A DNA stretch of 33,462 nucleotides, from contig JAFSMR010000057.1 in the NCBI GenBank assembly GCA_017447805.1, positions 1-33,462 of the forward strand, in the 5' to 3' direction. Of this stretch, positions 33,390-33,462 are shown piece after piece. Origin of the DNA: Kiritimatiellia bacterium (GTDB lineage: Bacteria; Verrucomicrobiota; Kiritimatiellia; RFP12; UBA1067). Under the pieces are notes generated by a model, which worked only from the letters and a program-made list of their open reading frames with translations, did not search any database and had not been told where the DNA came from. The translations under genes were made by a program, and so were the position numbers. Numbering within the stretch: position 1 is the first letter of the stretch; each line of letters begins with the position of its first letter.

Positions 33390-33462
33390 GTTCGCCCCGA
33401 TGGGGGTCAGGTGAGCTTGAGAAGGCGAACTTGAGAAGGATGTAGGTCTTTGATAAATGGCG
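33390..33462 (+). ncRNA. Leader with hairpin and boxA-like site, probable rRNA operon leader
   Basis: GTTCGCC (33390-33396) can pair with GGCGAAC (33424-33430). GGTCTTTGATAAA (33445-33457) resembles the boxA antitermination site and the TCTTTGA stretch often seen before 16S genes. The 16S gene itself is not in the window, so this is an inference. Confidence 0.4.

Overview
The window looks like a chromosome segment of a Gram-negative, probably anaerobic, gut-type bacterium. The PVC group (Verrucomicrobiota, Kiritimatiellota or Lentisphaerota) is my best guess, from the combination of giant YD-repeat/Rhs proteins, Tat-type Fe-S aldo/keto reductase, nickel-pincer cofactor genes and gene style. 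No rRNA gene or other decisive marker is inside the window, so the placement is an inference.

Region 1 (1-12870, + strand) is an Rhs polymorphic-toxin locus. A 2178-residue Rhs protein ends in a Tae4-like peptidoglycan amidase domain and is followed by an exported candidate immunity protein. Behind it lies a chain of three 5'-truncated Rhs tip modules. Each restarts inside the conserved Rhs core and ends in a different or diverged tip. They are interleaved with exported or membrane-anchored candidate immunity proteins, and the last six genes (from the second tip module) run almost without gaps, with 4-10 base overlaps. Two of the tips share a C-terminal domain that I do not recognise (CxCC motif, terminal YEYIPWY). 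Rhs-core DNA is GC-rich; tips and immunity genes are AT-rich. A REP-like palindrome lies on each side of the locus.

Region 2 (12869-20209, - strand) is a nine-gene operon read from one promoter: exported flavodoxin, two small membrane proteins, larE, larB, larC, a Tat-signal DUF1893 protein, an Fe-S aldo/keto reductase and a NapH-NapG-like fusion polyferredoxin. It makes the nickel-pincer nucleotide cofactor and carries redox partners, but has no larA, so the enzyme using the cofactor is not visible here.

Region 3 (20275-25012, - strand) is a six-gene overlapping operon: phosphohexomutase, TPR lipoprotein, CvpA-family protein, ECF sigma factor, membrane-anchored candidate anti-sigma factor and ComF. 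Divergent from it (25074-28036, + strand) are an unrecognised 653-residue protein and a lone OppB-type permease, convergent with a Na+/phosphate cotransporter (28039-29718, -).

Region 4 (29851-33462) is housekeeping: tRNA-Pro(CGG) on -, then rpsA, rpmB and gapA on +. A terminator follows, then a strong promoter with a boxA-like leader that probably opens an rRNA operon beyond the edge. Eight promoters in the window share one architecture: a TTGAC-like -35, 17-18 bases, and an extended -10 (TGnTATAAT). Three of them also share a TACCCCCTTG block over the -35.
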